The notes under the pieces are model-generated. The model ran no database searches, had not been told where the DNA came from, and saw only the letters and a list, made by a program, of their open reading frames with translations. A DNA stretch of 64,000 nt from NCBI GenBank assembly GCA_023151275.1, contig JAKLJI010000011.1, positions 1 to 64,000 of the forward strand, given 5' to 3'. The stretch comes from Bacteroidia bacterium (GTDB lineage: Bacteria; Bacteroidota; Bacteroidia; UKL13-3). How positions within the stretch are numbered: position 1 is the first letter of the stretch; the number at the start of each line of letters is the position of its first letter. A program made the translations under genes and the position numbers. Shown piece by piece: positions 54,258 to 63,551 of this stretch.

Positions 54258-54995
54258 ATGAGAACACTCCGCATATTCAGCCTTCTGCTTTTAACTTCTG
54301 CTTCATTTCTTGTTGTTTCCTGCGAAAAAATTGATACCATCTTGCAAACAGTTGGACTTTCCAATGAAGAAGTGATTTTGGGCTTGAAAACAGCTTTGAA
54401 TGTGGGTTCGGATACCTCGGTAACTGTTCTCTCTAAAGTAGATGGATACTACAAAGATGAATTGGTGAAAATCCTTCTTCCGGATGAAGCACAACCCGTT
54501 TACGATGTAGTGAATAAAATTCCTGGAGGAAGTTTATTGATTGACAATGCCGTGCTGGCCATCAATAGAGCCGCAGAAGATGCCGCTCCTCAGGCCAAAC
54601 CTATATTTGTAAATGCAATTACCGGCATAACCATTGCCGATGGTTTCTCCATATTAAACGGTGGTGATACGGCTGCCACCATTTACCTGAAAGGCAAAAC
54701 TTACGATTCATTGACTATGGCTTTTAGTCCTAAAATTAATGCATCGCTTTCCAAGCCGGTACTGGGTTCGGTTTCGGCTGCATCTGCTTATAAGGATTTG
54801 GTTGATGCCTACAATACTGCTTCATTAGGTGGCATTTTGTTTCCGCAAATCACTACCAATACCTTAGGAGAGCATGTTACCAAAAAGGCATTGGATGGAC
54901 TTTATTACAAAGTTTCTGAAGAGGAACGCAAAATTCGCAAGGACCCTTTGCACCGGGTAAGCGAAATTCTTCAAAAGGTGTTTGGGGCGAAATAA
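54258..54995 (+). CDS. DUF4197 lipoprotein
   Basis: From the ATG at 54258 (MRTLRIFSLLLLTSAS) the product is 245 residues with a lipobox (LVVSCEK) and the DUF4197 body: LSNEEVILGLKTALNVGSD near the start, LLIDNAVLAINRAAEDAAPQ and ITIADGFSILNGGDTAAT in the middle, and VTKKALDGLYYKVSEEER at the end. The family is common in Proteobacteria and Bacteroidota, function unknown. Divergent from the peptide transporter by 82 bp. Confidence 0.9.
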   Translation: MRTLRIFSLLLLTSASFLVVSCEKIDTILQTVGLSNEEVILGLKTALNVGSDTSVTVLSKVDGYYKDELVKILLPDEAQPVYDVVNKIPGGSLLIDNAVLAINRAAEDAAPQAKPIFVNAITGITIADGFSILNGGDTAATIYLKGKTYDSLTMAFSPKINASLSKPVLGSVSAASAYKDLVDAYNTASLGGILFPQITTNTLGEHVTKKALDGLYYKVSEEERKIRKDPLHRVSEILQKVFGAK

Positions 54996-55039
54996 AATTG
55001 TCTGGTTTTAGCCAAAGTCAACACAACCCAAATACAATT

Positions 55040-55137
55040 AGGGTCTGCTGTTAAATTCAGATTTGTATAAGATTCGAGGATAAGCCTGGTGGATTGTGCT
55101 CCTATACTGCCATCCATGCTTTTCTGAAGAAAATTAT
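55040..55137 (+). repeat. Dispersed repeat, copy 2
   Basis: Matches the reverse complement of 35345-35442, 43 of 48 in the core. It stands in the 604-bp gap between the DUF4197 and TonB-type receptor genes. No gene is supported in that gap. Confidence 0.65.
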
Positions 55138-55273
55138 GCGATTATAAATTAACGAAACAAATAGAATGCCGCAAGGCTAAAGCTGCAAAATCCATAAAAA
55201 CCGTTTCTAAGCCTTCCAGATGATTTTCCCATCCACGATTTAAATTCTTTTCAATCAGCAAGTCCTATTTGGT

Positions 55274-55446
55274 CCGGAATACGCATTTGAACATGAATGC
55301 AATTGTTCAACTATTCCATTTCAAAATGCCTGTGAAATTGACTCCTTCTCGCACTCAGTAAACCAAAACGGGTATGCCTTACTCGTGAATCTGCCAATTT
55401 GCTTTGCTTTTTGGCCGTCATGACGAATTTCAAATGCATAATCCGG
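55274..55446 (-). repeat. TIR element copy (173 bp)
   Basis: On the minus strand this starts CCGGATTATGCATTTGAA, passes through GGCCAAAAAGCAAAGCAAAT, TGGCAGATTCACGAGTAAGG and TCAATTTCACAGGCATTTTG, and ends TCAAATGCGTATTCCGG. It is a diverged copy of the two elements at 62537-62886. A 70-codon frame overlapping it is a by-product. Confidence 0.8.
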
Positions 55447-55599
55447 GTTTTAGATGATTGAATGAAATCAGATTTTTTTTGTAAATTTTTAAGCATACGA
55501 ATTTCCCCTTTTGCAGCGTTCATTAAACCGCTAGTGTAAAATTTCTGTCATCAGTCCGTATTTTTCTGCCTTTTTACATTTGCAATAACCCCCATCAGC

Positions 55600-58374
55600 A
55601 TGCGATTAAAAGCCTTTCTGGCTGCTTTTGCAGTCTTTTTTACCTGGTTTCAGGTTCACTCCCAATCTATCCGGGGAGAACTTGCAGATACCATCAATTT
55701 TAAACCTCTGGCTTTTTCCAGCGTTAGCCTGATTCGGGAGTCAGATTCCATTCTGATTGCCCATCAATGGACCGACCAGCAAAATCGATTTCAGTTTGAG
55801 TCGGTTCCTGAAGGAATTTATATCCTACAAATTACGCGTCCCGGGTTTGCCGATTACGAAGATAGAATACGCTTTGGCAATCAGGATGTTGATTTGGGGG
55901 CCATTTCTTTGATAGCCAAAGCAAATTTGCTGAGAGAGGTTATTATCCGCGAAAAATTAGATGCCATACGCCTGAAAGGAGATACAACTGAATTTCTTGC
56001 CGATAGTTTCCAAGTTAGGCAAGGCGCAACAGTTGAGGATTTACTTAAAAAGCTTCCGGGCATTCAAGTGGATAGAACCGGGAAAATTACTGCCCAAGGC
56101 GAAACCGTTAAGCAGGTGCTGGTAGATGGTGAAGAGTTTTTTGGAGATGACCCTACCGTTGCAACCCGCAACCTGAAAGCAGAAAATATTGAAAGTGTTC
56201 AGGTCTTCGACAAGAAAAGTGAAACGGCGCTTCAAACCGGTGTGGATGATGGAGAAAAGAATAAAACCATCAACCTCAAATTGAAGGATGATGCCAAAAA
56301 GGGTTATTTCGGTAAAGCGAGTGCCGCTGCAGGAACCAAGGTGGAAAACAAAAATCGCTACGAGGCTGATGCGATGTTCAACTTCTTCAAAAACAAGCGG
56401 AAATTCTCAATTTACGGTGCGGGCGCCAATACCAATAAAACCAATATGAACTGGCGGGATGCCAATAAATATGGCGCAGGCGATGATAATGTCACCTTTG
56501 ATGAGGAATCAGGAATGGTTTATTCCTTTTACAACGAAGATGAATCGGATATTAATTTTGATGGGAAAGGAATTCCAAGAACCTGGTACACGGGTGCACA
56601 TTACTCCAATAAATTCAATGAGAATAAAACCGGAGTAAATGTCAATCTTACCCGCAAAGAAATGCGCGTGGATGGATGGGATTCAACGTATACGCAATAC
56701 ATATTACCGGACACGCTTTACTCAGATCGCCAAAGCAATATTTTTTCTCAATTCAAAGCAGCAACCAAAGGCTCTGCCATTCTCGATTTTAAACCCGATT
56801 CACTAACAAGTATCCGTTTTAAATCTCAGTTTAGTCAAACCGAAACCCAGGATAATTCCCTTTTTGGCTCACAAAACCTAAACGAAAATGACCTGTTAGT
56901 GAATTCCAATTCACGAAAAAATACCCAGAATTTCATCAGCCAAAATCTGGAGAATACACTTACCTACAATCGCAAGTTTGCAAAAAAGGGCAGGAGCCTC
57001 AACCTAAGTTTTAATCACCAATATAGAAATACAACTGGCGATGGTTTGCTGGGGTCCAGAAGCAATTTCTTCAATGGGGTTCAGCAAATAATAAGTTCTG
57101 ATTCCATCGACCAATTAAAAACAACCGAATCGGGTTCAACCCAATTGGGAGGAAAAGTGGCTTATACCGAACCCCTTTCAAAACTTTGGTTCTTGGTAAC
57201 CGATTACAACCTCAATCATACGGCCTCCTTTGCCAAACGCTCTACATTGGGTCGCATTGGTCAAGGTTATTCCGATTTTGTTGATTCACTTAGCAGTAAT
57301 TTCGATTACGATATTTGGGCTCACAATTCAGGACTTACCTTAAGACGAGTTACCAAGAAGCTGAATTATTCCTTTGGTGGACGAATGGCTTATACTGTGC
57401 TTGATCAATTCGACAGATTGAAGGATTCAACCCAAAGCCGTAACTTTATTAATTTCTTTCCTTCTGCCGGCTTAAATTACAAAGTAAGTACAACAACATT
57501 TTTCGGAATCAACTATTCAGGTCGTACCCAGCAGCCAGCAATTCAAGCCTTGCAACCACTTCGTGATAATACCAATCCCTTAAACCTGTATATTGGAAAT
57601 CCTGGTTTAAAGCAAAGTTTTACGAATTCAGTATCCTTCAATTTCAATACGTTTAAGCCCATTTCTGGAAGAGGAATGTATGCCAGTTTGAACTATTCCA
57701 TTACCAACAATGCCTTTGCATCCAGCAACTATGTGGATGCTCAAGGAAGAAGAATTTACCAAACCGTTAACGTGGATGGAAATCAAAATTTAGGAACCTA
57801 TATTTATTATTACATGACATTAAAATCCCTGAATGTGGATTTGAATGCGAGCCTGAATGCCAACATCAGCAAGAACCGAAACTTTGTAAATTTTGTCGAA
57901 AACGTAAACAACAATCAAAACCTGAACATAGGCTTTTATCCCAGTTACAGTTTGGGCGAATGGTTAGAAGTGGGCTTCAATTGCAGCTGGAACTTTACCC
58001 GTTCAACTTCAAGCCTGCGTCCGGATGTGGTTACCAGTTTCTGGACAAGTACCTATACACCCTGGCTAAACCTGGTTCTGCCTTACGGATTTAGGTTGGA
58101 TAACGATATTGATTTCAACCGCCGCCAAACAGCTTATGAATCAAGCCAAAACCTAAATACCATGATTTGGAATGCCCGATTGAATTGGAAAATACCGAAA
58201 CACGAGCAATTTCAATTTGGCATAAGTGGCTATGATTTATTGAATCAAAATGTTGGATTTAGCCGCTATGCCAGTTCCAATTTCGTAACGCAAAATGTGT
58301 ATTCAAATTTGAAGCGTTATGTGTTATTCTCCCTCACTTACAATATCAATAATGCGCCCGGTGATGACGACTAA
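55600..58374 (+). CDS. TonB-dependent-receptor-like outer-membrane protein with carboxypeptidase-regulatory domain
   Basis: The 924-residue protein has a signal peptide (FLAAFAVFFTWFQVHSQ), a carboxypeptidase regulatory-like beta-sandwich (about 24-110: IRGELADTINFKPLAFSSV), a plug domain (VEDLLKKLPGIQVDRTGKI, KQVLVDGEEFFGDDP) and a long outer-membrane barrel rich in Tyr/Asn/Phe strands (OMP_b-brl_3 type). The DGEEFFGDDP loop is typical of this sub-group. No TonB box is evident. The downstream GLPGLI gene overlaps its end by 11 bp; such pairs are frequent in Bacteroidota. Substrate unknown. Confidence 0.92.
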   Translation: MRLKAFLAAFAVFFTWFQVHSQSIRGELADTINFKPLAFSSVSLIRESDSILIAHQWTDQQNRFQFESVPEGIYILQITRPGFADYEDRIRFGNQDVDLGAISLIAKANLLREVIIREKLDAIRLKGDTTEFLADSFQVRQGATVEDLLKKLPGIQVDRTGKITAQGETVKQVLVDGEEFFGDDPTVATRNLKAENIESVQVFDKKSETALQTGVDDGEKNKTINLKLKDDAKKGYFGKASAAAGTKVENKNRYEADAMFNFFKNKRKFSIYGAGANTNKTNMNWRDANKYGAGDDNVTFDEESGMVYSFYNEDESDINFDGKGIPRTWYTGAHYSNKFNENKTGVNVNLTRKEMRVDGWDSTYTQYILPDTLYSDRQSNIFSQFKAATKGSAILDFKPDSLTSIRFKSQFSQTETQDNSLFGSQNLNENDLLVNSNSRKNTQNFISQNLENTLTYNRKFAKKGRSLNLSFNHQYRNTTGDGLLGSRSNFFNGVQQIISSDSIDQLKTTESGSTQLGGKVAYTEPLSKLWFLVTDYNLNHTASFAKRSTLGRIGQGYSDFVDSLSSNFDYDIWAHNSGLTLRRVTKKLNYSFGGRMAYTVLDQFDRLKDSTQSRNFINFFPSAGLNYKVSTTTFFGINYSGRTQQPAIQALQPLRDNTNPLNLYIGNPGLKQSFTNSVSFNFNTFKPISGRGMYASLNYSITNNAFASSNYVDAQGRRIYQTVNVDGNQNLGTYIYYYMTLKSLNVDLNASLNANISKNRNFVNFVENVNNNQNLNIGFYPSYSLGEWLEVGFNCSWNFTRSTSSLRPDVVTSFWTSTYTPWLNLVLPYGFRLDNDIDFNRRQTAYESSQNLNTMIWNARLNWKIPKHEQFQFGISGYDLLNQNVGFSRYASSNFVTQNVYSNLKRYVLFSLTYNINNAPGDDD

Positions 58375-59113
58375 AATCAAGATACTACTAAGCACTTTCT
58401 TTCTTCTTGCAGCGTTCCTTCCTGCCTTTTCACAACAGCTTATTTTACAAGGAAAGGTTCAATACGAACGCAAGGAAAATATCCATAAGCAATTCACCGA
58501 AGAAAATGAATGGACCACTGAATTCAAAAAGCAAATGCCCAAGTATCGAACCGACCAATTCGAATTGGCATTCAACAGCCGCAAAACCCATTACAAAGTC
58601 ACTCAGGAGTTTGAATCCAATTCACGTATGATGGATTGGTTCAATGTATGTAAACTCAATGTGGTTGAGCAAAATCTGGAGCAAAAGAAATTGCATGCCA
58701 TCAAAACCGTTTACGATAAAACCTACAACCTACAGGATTCACTTCCACAATTCAGTTGGAAAATTCACAACGAGTTTAGAACCATTGCAGGTTATTCATG
58801 CCGGAAGGCTTCAACCATAATCCTGGATTCGGTTTATGTAATTGCTTTTTATACCGATGAAATTCCAGTAAGTGCAGGTCCCGAATCCTTCAACGGTTGT
58901 CCGGGCATGATCCTAGGACTTGTAATTCCTCGTTTGAATTGCACCTGGTTTGCCACGCGAATCGACCACGTTTCGGTTTCCGAGGAACAACTCAAAATGC
59001 CTCCGGCTAAAAAAGGGCTGGTTAGCTTCATGCAATTCCTCAAAGAAATAAAACAAGCCACCAAAGATTGGGGGAAAGAATCCGCTTCCATCATTTGGCG
59101 TTCCATCATTTAA
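58364..59113 (+). CDS. GLPGLI family secreted protein
   Basis: From the ATG at 58364 (MTTKIKILLSTFFLLAAFLP) the product is 249 residues with a signal peptide ending FSQQ. It contains QGKVQYERKENIHK, a Cys pair in YSCRKAST and FNGCPGM, and the family motif here as CPGMILGLVIP, a variant of GLPGLI. Function of the family is unknown; the genetic link with outer-membrane receptors suggests assembly or periplasmic support. The start overlaps the receptor stop. Confidence 0.9.
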   Translation: MTTKIKILLSTFFLLAAFLPAFSQQLILQGKVQYERKENIHKQFTEENEWTTEFKKQMPKYRTDQFELAFNSRKTHYKVTQEFESNSRMMDWFNVCKLNVVEQNLEQKKLHAIKTVYDKTYNLQDSLPQFSWKIHNEFRTIAGYSCRKASTIILDSVYVIAFYTDEIPVSAGPESFNGCPGMILGLVIPRLNCTWFATRIDHVSVSEEQLKMPPAKKGLVSFMQFLKEIKQATKDWGKESASIIWRSII

Positions 59114-59118
59114 TAAGG

Positions 59119-59300
59119 AAGGGCGTTGCCCACCTTATCCCAATTACGTTCCTATTCCAAATCCGCGCAGGTGGGCCCTTGTGTCCGCGCCTACTCCGCT
59201 TTGTCTGCCACCGGGTTTGTAGTGGCTTAGCCGGGCTTCTAAGGTCGCCGGCACGCTCACACAAACGCCAGGTGCCAGCCAAAACGGGGTATCTGCTCCC
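59119..59300. repeat. GC-rich palindromic element 3
   Basis: AAGGGC-GTTG-CCCACCT (59119) pairs with AGGTGGGCCCTT (59169); GCCAC/GTGGC and GGCAC/GTGCC form further small stems. The block is clearly GC-richer than its neighbours and fills the gap before the next gene. The 95-codon frame over it lacks protein-like composition. Confidence 0.6.
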
Positions 59301-59405
59301 CCAAGTAACGCAAATTTCGTGTCAAATGAAGGAGCCGTTTCTTAATGCTTTTTAAGAAAAATTACTCCTGAAATTCAAGTTAATTCGTAAACAAACCCCC
59401 ATCGC

Positions 59406-61997
59406 ATGAAAAAATTTTACCAATCAAAACTGAAAATAATAATCCTGTTTTGTTTGATGAGCTTCGTAACCTTCACCAGTTACAACTACAGCAGCAACCC
59501 GCCAACCGGAATGACAAATGCTCCCGGTGAACAAAACTGCACCAGTTGCCATTCAGGTTCCCCCATTTCAAGTGGAACTGAATGGGATGGAATTACCTTA
59601 ACAGGACTGCCCGTAGGTGGCTATGCTCCTTCAACTACTTATTCACTCACCCTGAGTGGTGGAGCCGCCGCAACAAGTAAGAATGGATTTTCATTAACCG
59701 TCCTAAACTCAACCAACACCATGGCCGGAACCTTAATTTCCGGCACCGGTTCTGCCGTGCAAATTGGCTCAGGAAGAAATTACCTCAACCACACAGCCAC
59801 GGCACAATCCTCGTATTCGTTTTCGTGGACCTCTCCGTCAACCCCTTCAGGTACCTTAACATTTTATGTGAGCTGGAATGGAAGTGACGGTAGCAATGGA
59901 ACATCGGGTGACGATATTTACACCAAAACATTTACTGTTAACTCAGGAGGAAACCCGCCGGTTGCAACGATCACACCTTCTTCAACTACCATTTGCTTAG
60001 GAGATACCTTGTTTCTTCAGGGTTCTGCTACCAATAACCCAACAGGTTGGAGCTGGCTATTTCCGGGAAATGTTCCTTCTTCTTCCTCCCTACAAAATCC
60101 AAAACTTGTTTATACCACCACAGGTACAAAACAAGTTAGGTTAACAGCCTCCAATACATTTGGAAACTCGGCCACTGTAAGTGTAAACATCAATGTAGTT
60201 GCTAAGCCAACCGCCACAATTACTACAGCTACAACTTCAATTTGTGGAAATGATTCGGTATTGCTAACTGCAAACTCCGGTGCCAATCTCAGTTACCAAT
60301 GGTTCCCCACTGGAACCGGAAATTCTGCCTCTGTTTTCGTAAAGGATTCCGGCTCTTATTCGGTAAGGGTTACCAATGCTTCCAATTGCAGCGTTACAAG
60401 TGCTCCAACAAAAATTTCAAAGCGCAACCGTCCGCTTGCCCAATTGCAAGTTTCTTCAGCTCAGGTTTGTGAATCAGATACAATTCAACTAATTGCCTTG
60501 CAAACCGGGACGGGCTTAAGCTATCAGTTTTATTTGGATACAAGCTTACTCAATTCATCATCAACCGCTCAAATTCAATTAGCAGGAGTAAAATCCGGAA
60601 ACTACAAGCACAGAACATACGATGGATTTTGTTTCTCGGTTTTTGATTCACAAGCTGTGTTCGCGGAATCATTGCTGCCGGCACCCATTTTAAATTGTGC
60701 AGAAGCAGAGGCCACCCAAATTCGCTTCAATTGGTTGTCTGTTCCCGGTGCTCAAGCTTATTCGCTTAGCACCGATAGTGGTCAAACCTGGATTCAAACT
60801 CAGGATACCAGCTATGTTTTGCAAGTGGGTTCAGGGATTCAAAGCCGCATCATTCAAGTTAAAGCACAAGGTTCAGGACTTTGTGAATTTGGAAAATTGG
60901 CCGTTTTCAGTTGCTCGAATGCCGGTTGCCCAAAACGAATTGCTAGCATTCCGCATCCTGATTCACTTTGTTTGGGTGCAGACTCTTCTTTTGTGCTAAG
61001 TATTCCGCCATTTTCAAGCGGTTCAGCCAGCATACGTTTGCTCATCAACCAAGCTCAGATTTGGTTCAAACCTGGCGACTCAGTAAAACTTTTCCTAAGC
61101 AAAGGTTTGAATAACTTCCAATTGAGTTTGTTTGATTCTACATTGACAGGTTGTTCAATTGATACTTCTATTTCGGTACTCGCTCATGCTCCGTTTAATC
61201 AAAACCTGAGTTTCAATTACAGTGGATTATCAACCGGATTATGCAGTTACCAAAACGAGCTTCTTCTGTCCACCAATCGTCTTGCACAAGCCGATTCGGC
61301 TTGGTTCACCATCTATGCCAATGGCAATGAAAGTAGGGTTTACCCAACTGGATTGGACAGTTCATTAAACTTCAATTTAGCTGCATCAACAACATGGCCA
61401 TTTGAGGTTTCTGCCTCCTGGAAAAATTTGGCCACCGGTTGTGAATTGCATTCGCCAAAAGGAAGCTTTAACCGCTTACCTGTAAATAAAGCCGGTTTTG
61501 TGGCGTATTACCTCACCAAAAAAAGGAACCCACTTGGGCTTGAAGATACAACCAGTTTTCCGATTAAAAGCCGCTTGTGGTTATTTGGTGATGGAGAATC
61601 AGATACCCTTCGTAGAGTGTTTCACCTATACCCGGAAGATAAGTATTACGATTGCCGCTTAATTCTTGAGGACACCAATGGTTGCTTAGACACAGCTTTG
61701 CAAAGCGTATTTGGAAATCCCGGTGGGTTGCAGGATTTGGCAGGAATTGGAAAAGCCGAATTGTTTCCAAATCCGGCCACCGATAACCTGAATCTTCGCA
61801 TCACAACCCTAAAAAAGGGCCAACTTGAATTCAGAATTTACGATGCAGAAGCCCGACTCCATTCCCGTTTTAGCGATAGGCTAAATGCCGGAGAAAATGA
61901 ATTCCGCTTCCCACTCGAAAATTTAAGTCCGGGTATCTATTTCTTGGAAGCTGATTTGGATGGAGTGGTTTCAAGAATTCGCTTTTTGAAGAACTAA
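59406..61997 (+). CDS. Secreted Reeler-like/CxxCH protein with PKD, Ig-like and T9SS domains
   Basis: The 863-residue protein has a signal-like N-terminus (IIILFCLMSFVTFTSYNY) followed by NPPTGMTNAPGEQNCTSCHSG: a single CxxCH heme c-type motif, then a Reeler-like/choice-of-anchor V beta domain (about 45-190: TYSLTLSGGAAATSKNGFSL). Further on are a PKD-type domain (SWLFPGNVPSSSSLQNPK), Ig-like domains (ICGNDSVLLTANSGANLSYQ) and a type A T9SS domain (LFPNPATDNLNLRI ... SRIRFLKN). The layout is known from Bacteroidota surface proteins; whether heme is really bound is unknown. Single gene. Confidence 0.88.
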   Translation: MKKFYQSKLKIIILFCLMSFVTFTSYNYSSNPPTGMTNAPGEQNCTSCHSGSPISSGTEWDGITLTGLPVGGYAPSTTYSLTLSGGAAATSKNGFSLTVLNSTNTMAGTLISGTGSAVQIGSGRNYLNHTATAQSSYSFSWTSPSTPSGTLTFYVSWNGSDGSNGTSGDDIYTKTFTVNSGGNPPVATITPSSTTICLGDTLFLQGSATNNPTGWSWLFPGNVPSSSSLQNPKLVYTTTGTKQVRLTASNTFGNSATVSVNINVVAKPTATITTATTSICGNDSVLLTANSGANLSYQWFPTGTGNSASVFVKDSGSYSVRVTNASNCSVTSAPTKISKRNRPLAQLQVSSAQVCESDTIQLIALQTGTGLSYQFYLDTSLLNSSSTAQIQLAGVKSGNYKHRTYDGFCFSVFDSQAVFAESLLPAPILNCAEAEATQIRFNWLSVPGAQAYSLSTDSGQTWIQTQDTSYVLQVGSGIQSRIIQVKAQGSGLCEFGKLAVFSCSNAGCPKRIASIPHPDSLCLGADSSFVLSIPPFSSGSASIRLLINQAQIWFKPGDSVKLFLSKGLNNFQLSLFDSTLTGCSIDTSISVLAHAPFNQNLSFNYSGLSTGLCSYQNELLLSTNRLAQADSAWFTIYANGNESRVYPTGLDSSLNFNLAASTTWPFEVSASWKNLATGCELHSPKGSFNRLPVNKAGFVAYYLTKKRNPLGLEDTTSFPIKSRLWLFGDGESDTLRRVFHLYPEDKYYDCRLILEDTNGCLDTALQSVFGNPGGLQDLAGIGKAELFPNPATDNLNLRITTLKKGQLEFRIYDAEARLHSRFSDRLNAGENEFRFPLENLSPGIYFLEADLDGVVSRIRFLKN

Positions 61998-62048
61998 ATT
62001 CAGGTTTGATTTTTTTGATATTGGTTCTTCAGATTTACCTTTAGACCC

Positions 62049-62534
62049 ATGTCTAAGACCTTTAGCTTTCATTCAACGCTAGAGCCGCTTTCCGGAAATC
62101 CTTCCTATACCGGAATTACGGTTCCAGCAGAAATTGTTGTTCAGTTACCTGAAAAGGGGAGGCTCCGTTGCAAAGGAACCGTCAACGGAGCCTCCTTTAA
62201 CTTGGCTATTCAAGGCAGAAAGAATGGTGCAGGTTTTTTAATGGTAGGAGGAGCCTTGCGTAGAGCTGCAAAAATAAAGGCCGGAATGCCCGTTTTTGTT
62301 GAATTTGAATTGGTGGATCCCGACGAACTTGAACTGCCCGAAGAATTGCTGGAAGTGTTAACCCAAGATGAAGATGCTTCGCGCTTTTTCTATGGGTTGT
62401 CGGTGGCAAAACAGCGCGGACTTGCACATTATGTTCAAAGTGTAAAAAGTACAGATAGCCGAATTAAGCGTGCATTAGAACTTGCTCGTAAAATCAAAAA
62501 CGGGGAATTGTACATGCAAAAACATCCCGATTAA
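62049..62534 (+). CDS. DUF1905 plus YdeI/OmdA-like protein
   Basis: The 161-residue cytoplasmic protein has an N-terminal DUF1905 beta-barrel (FHSTLEPLSGNPSYTGITVP, RLRCKGTVNGASF, LMVGGALRRAAKIKAG) and a C-terminal bacteriocin-protection (YdeI/OmpD-associated) helical part (ASRFFYGLSVAKQRGLAHYV, RIKRALELARKIKNGE). Members are widespread, with roles in stress or bacteriocin resistance suggested but not firmly assigned. Its stop codon is directly followed by a TIR element. Confidence 0.88.
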   Translation: MSKTFSFHSTLEPLSGNPSYTGITVPAEIVVQLPEKGRLRCKGTVNGASFNLAIQGRKNGAGFLMVGGALRRAAKIKAGMPVFVEFELVDPDELELPEELLEVLTQDEDASRFFYGLSVAKQRGLAHYVQSVKSTDSRIKRALELARKIKNGELYMQKHPD

Positions 62535-62536
62535 AG

Positions 62537-62714
62537 CCGGATTGTGCATTTGAACTTCGTCATAGGATCAAAAGGCCAAAGGTATAATGCAGAGTTATGG
62601 GGAGTGAGGGAAACTGAGTTTACATCCAATTTCACAGGCCTTTTTGAACGTAATAGCTGAACAATTGAATTGTTCAGGTTCAGGGCAGTATTAGAAGGTC
62701 AAATGCGTATCCGG
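62537..62714 (+). repeat. TIR element copy A (178 bp)
   Basis: Starts CCGGATTGTGCATTTGAA and ends GGTCAAATGCGTATCCGG, imperfect inverted termini. Interior shares GGCCAAAGG, GAGTGAGGGAAACTGAGTTT and CAATTTCACAGGC with copy B. It begins 3 bases after a stop codon and is followed after 7 bases by copy B. Confidence 0.85.
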
Positions 62715-62721
62715 GTTAAAC

Positions 62722-62886
62722 CCGGATTATGCATTTGAACTTCGTCATGAGGGCCAAAAGGCCAAAGAAATTGGCAGTTTCACGAGCAAGGCATAATGCA
62801 CCGTTATGGTGAGTGAGGGAAACTGAGTTTACGCCCAATTTCACAGGCATTTTGGGCAGTAATAGATGGTCAAATGCGTATTCCGG
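62722..62886 (+). repeat. TIR element copy B (165 bp)
   Basis: Termini CCGGATTATGCATTTGA and TCAAATGCGTATTCCGG pair at 15 of 17 positions. Inside, GAAATTGGCAGTTTC and GGGAAACTG...CCCAATTTC are also complementary, so the full element can fold into one long hairpin. It ends one base before the rluA-type gene's stop codon. Confidence 0.85.
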
Positions 62887-62887
62887 G

Positions 62888-63550
62888 TTAAAGCTTGAGT
62901 AGATATTTTGAATTCTTCAAACTAAGTTGAATCATTTCATCTTTTACCGGATGCTTAAATTCCAATTCAATGGCCTGCAGTTGAATGCTATGGTCTGCCA
63001 AAGGCTTAGATGCTCCGTATTTGTAATCTCCAACTATAGGGCAACCCATGGCAGACAGTTGAACCCTAATCTGATGTTTTCTTCCGGTTTCTAAATCAAT
63101 CTGTAACAAAGTTTTTTTGCCCTGGCTTTGCAATACTTCATAACGTAGGCTTGATTCCAATCCATCCTTCACCGGAGATTCAAAAGCTTTAGTAAAGTTT
63201 TTCTTTTCATCTCGTTTCAAGTAATGCACCAATCTGCCACTAGCTGCCGGTGGTTTTCCTTCAACAATGCACCTGTAGCGTTTGCTAATCTCCCGGTCCC
63301 GAAAGCTTACATTCATGCGGGTAAGTGATTTCGATGTTTTGGCAAACAATACAATGCCCGAAACCGGCATGTCTAATCGATGAATGACACCTAAATAAAC
63401 CGCACCGGGTTTTTGGTAAGTATGTTTGATATAAGCTTTGGTTTCTTCTTCTAAAGATTCCGGCTTTCCGGGCTCAGGTTGAACAGTCTGACCGCTGCGT
63501 TTCAAGACAGCTATCAAATGGTTGTCTTCAAATAAAATTTCAGGAAACAC
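62888..63550 (-). CDS. RluA-family pseudouridine synthase
   Basis: The 220-residue protein starts with GTG (63550) and has the catalytic aspartate D60 in VIHRLDMPVSGIVLFAK, plus RYRCIVEGKPP, LETGRKHQIRVQLSAMGCP and IVGDYKYGA, all typical of the RluA family without an S4 domain. It converts uridine to pseudouridine in rRNA or tRNA; the target site cannot be told. Its start follows the panB stop after one base, so they are co-transcribed. Confidence 0.92.
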   Translation of the reverse strand: MFPEILFEDNHLIAVLKRSGQTVQPEPGKPESLEEETKAYIKHTYQKPGAVYLGVIHRLDMPVSGIVLFAKTSKSLTRMNVSFRDREISKRYRCIVEGKPPAASGRLVHYLKRDEKKNFTKAFESPVKDGLESSLRYEVLQSQGKKTLLQIDLETGRKHQIRVQLSAMGCPIVGDYKYGASKPLADHSIQLQAIELEFKHPVKDEMIQLSLKNSKYLLKL

Positions 63551-63551
63551 C

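Noticed and set aside
55311-55523. 70-codon minus-strand ORF
   Set aside because: It lies mostly on the TIR element copy and changes with it; no family resemblance.
62537-62886. Tandem rho-independent terminators between convergent genes
   Set aside because: Elements are about 165-178 bp with matched termini, occur elsewhere, and lack stem-T-run architecture.
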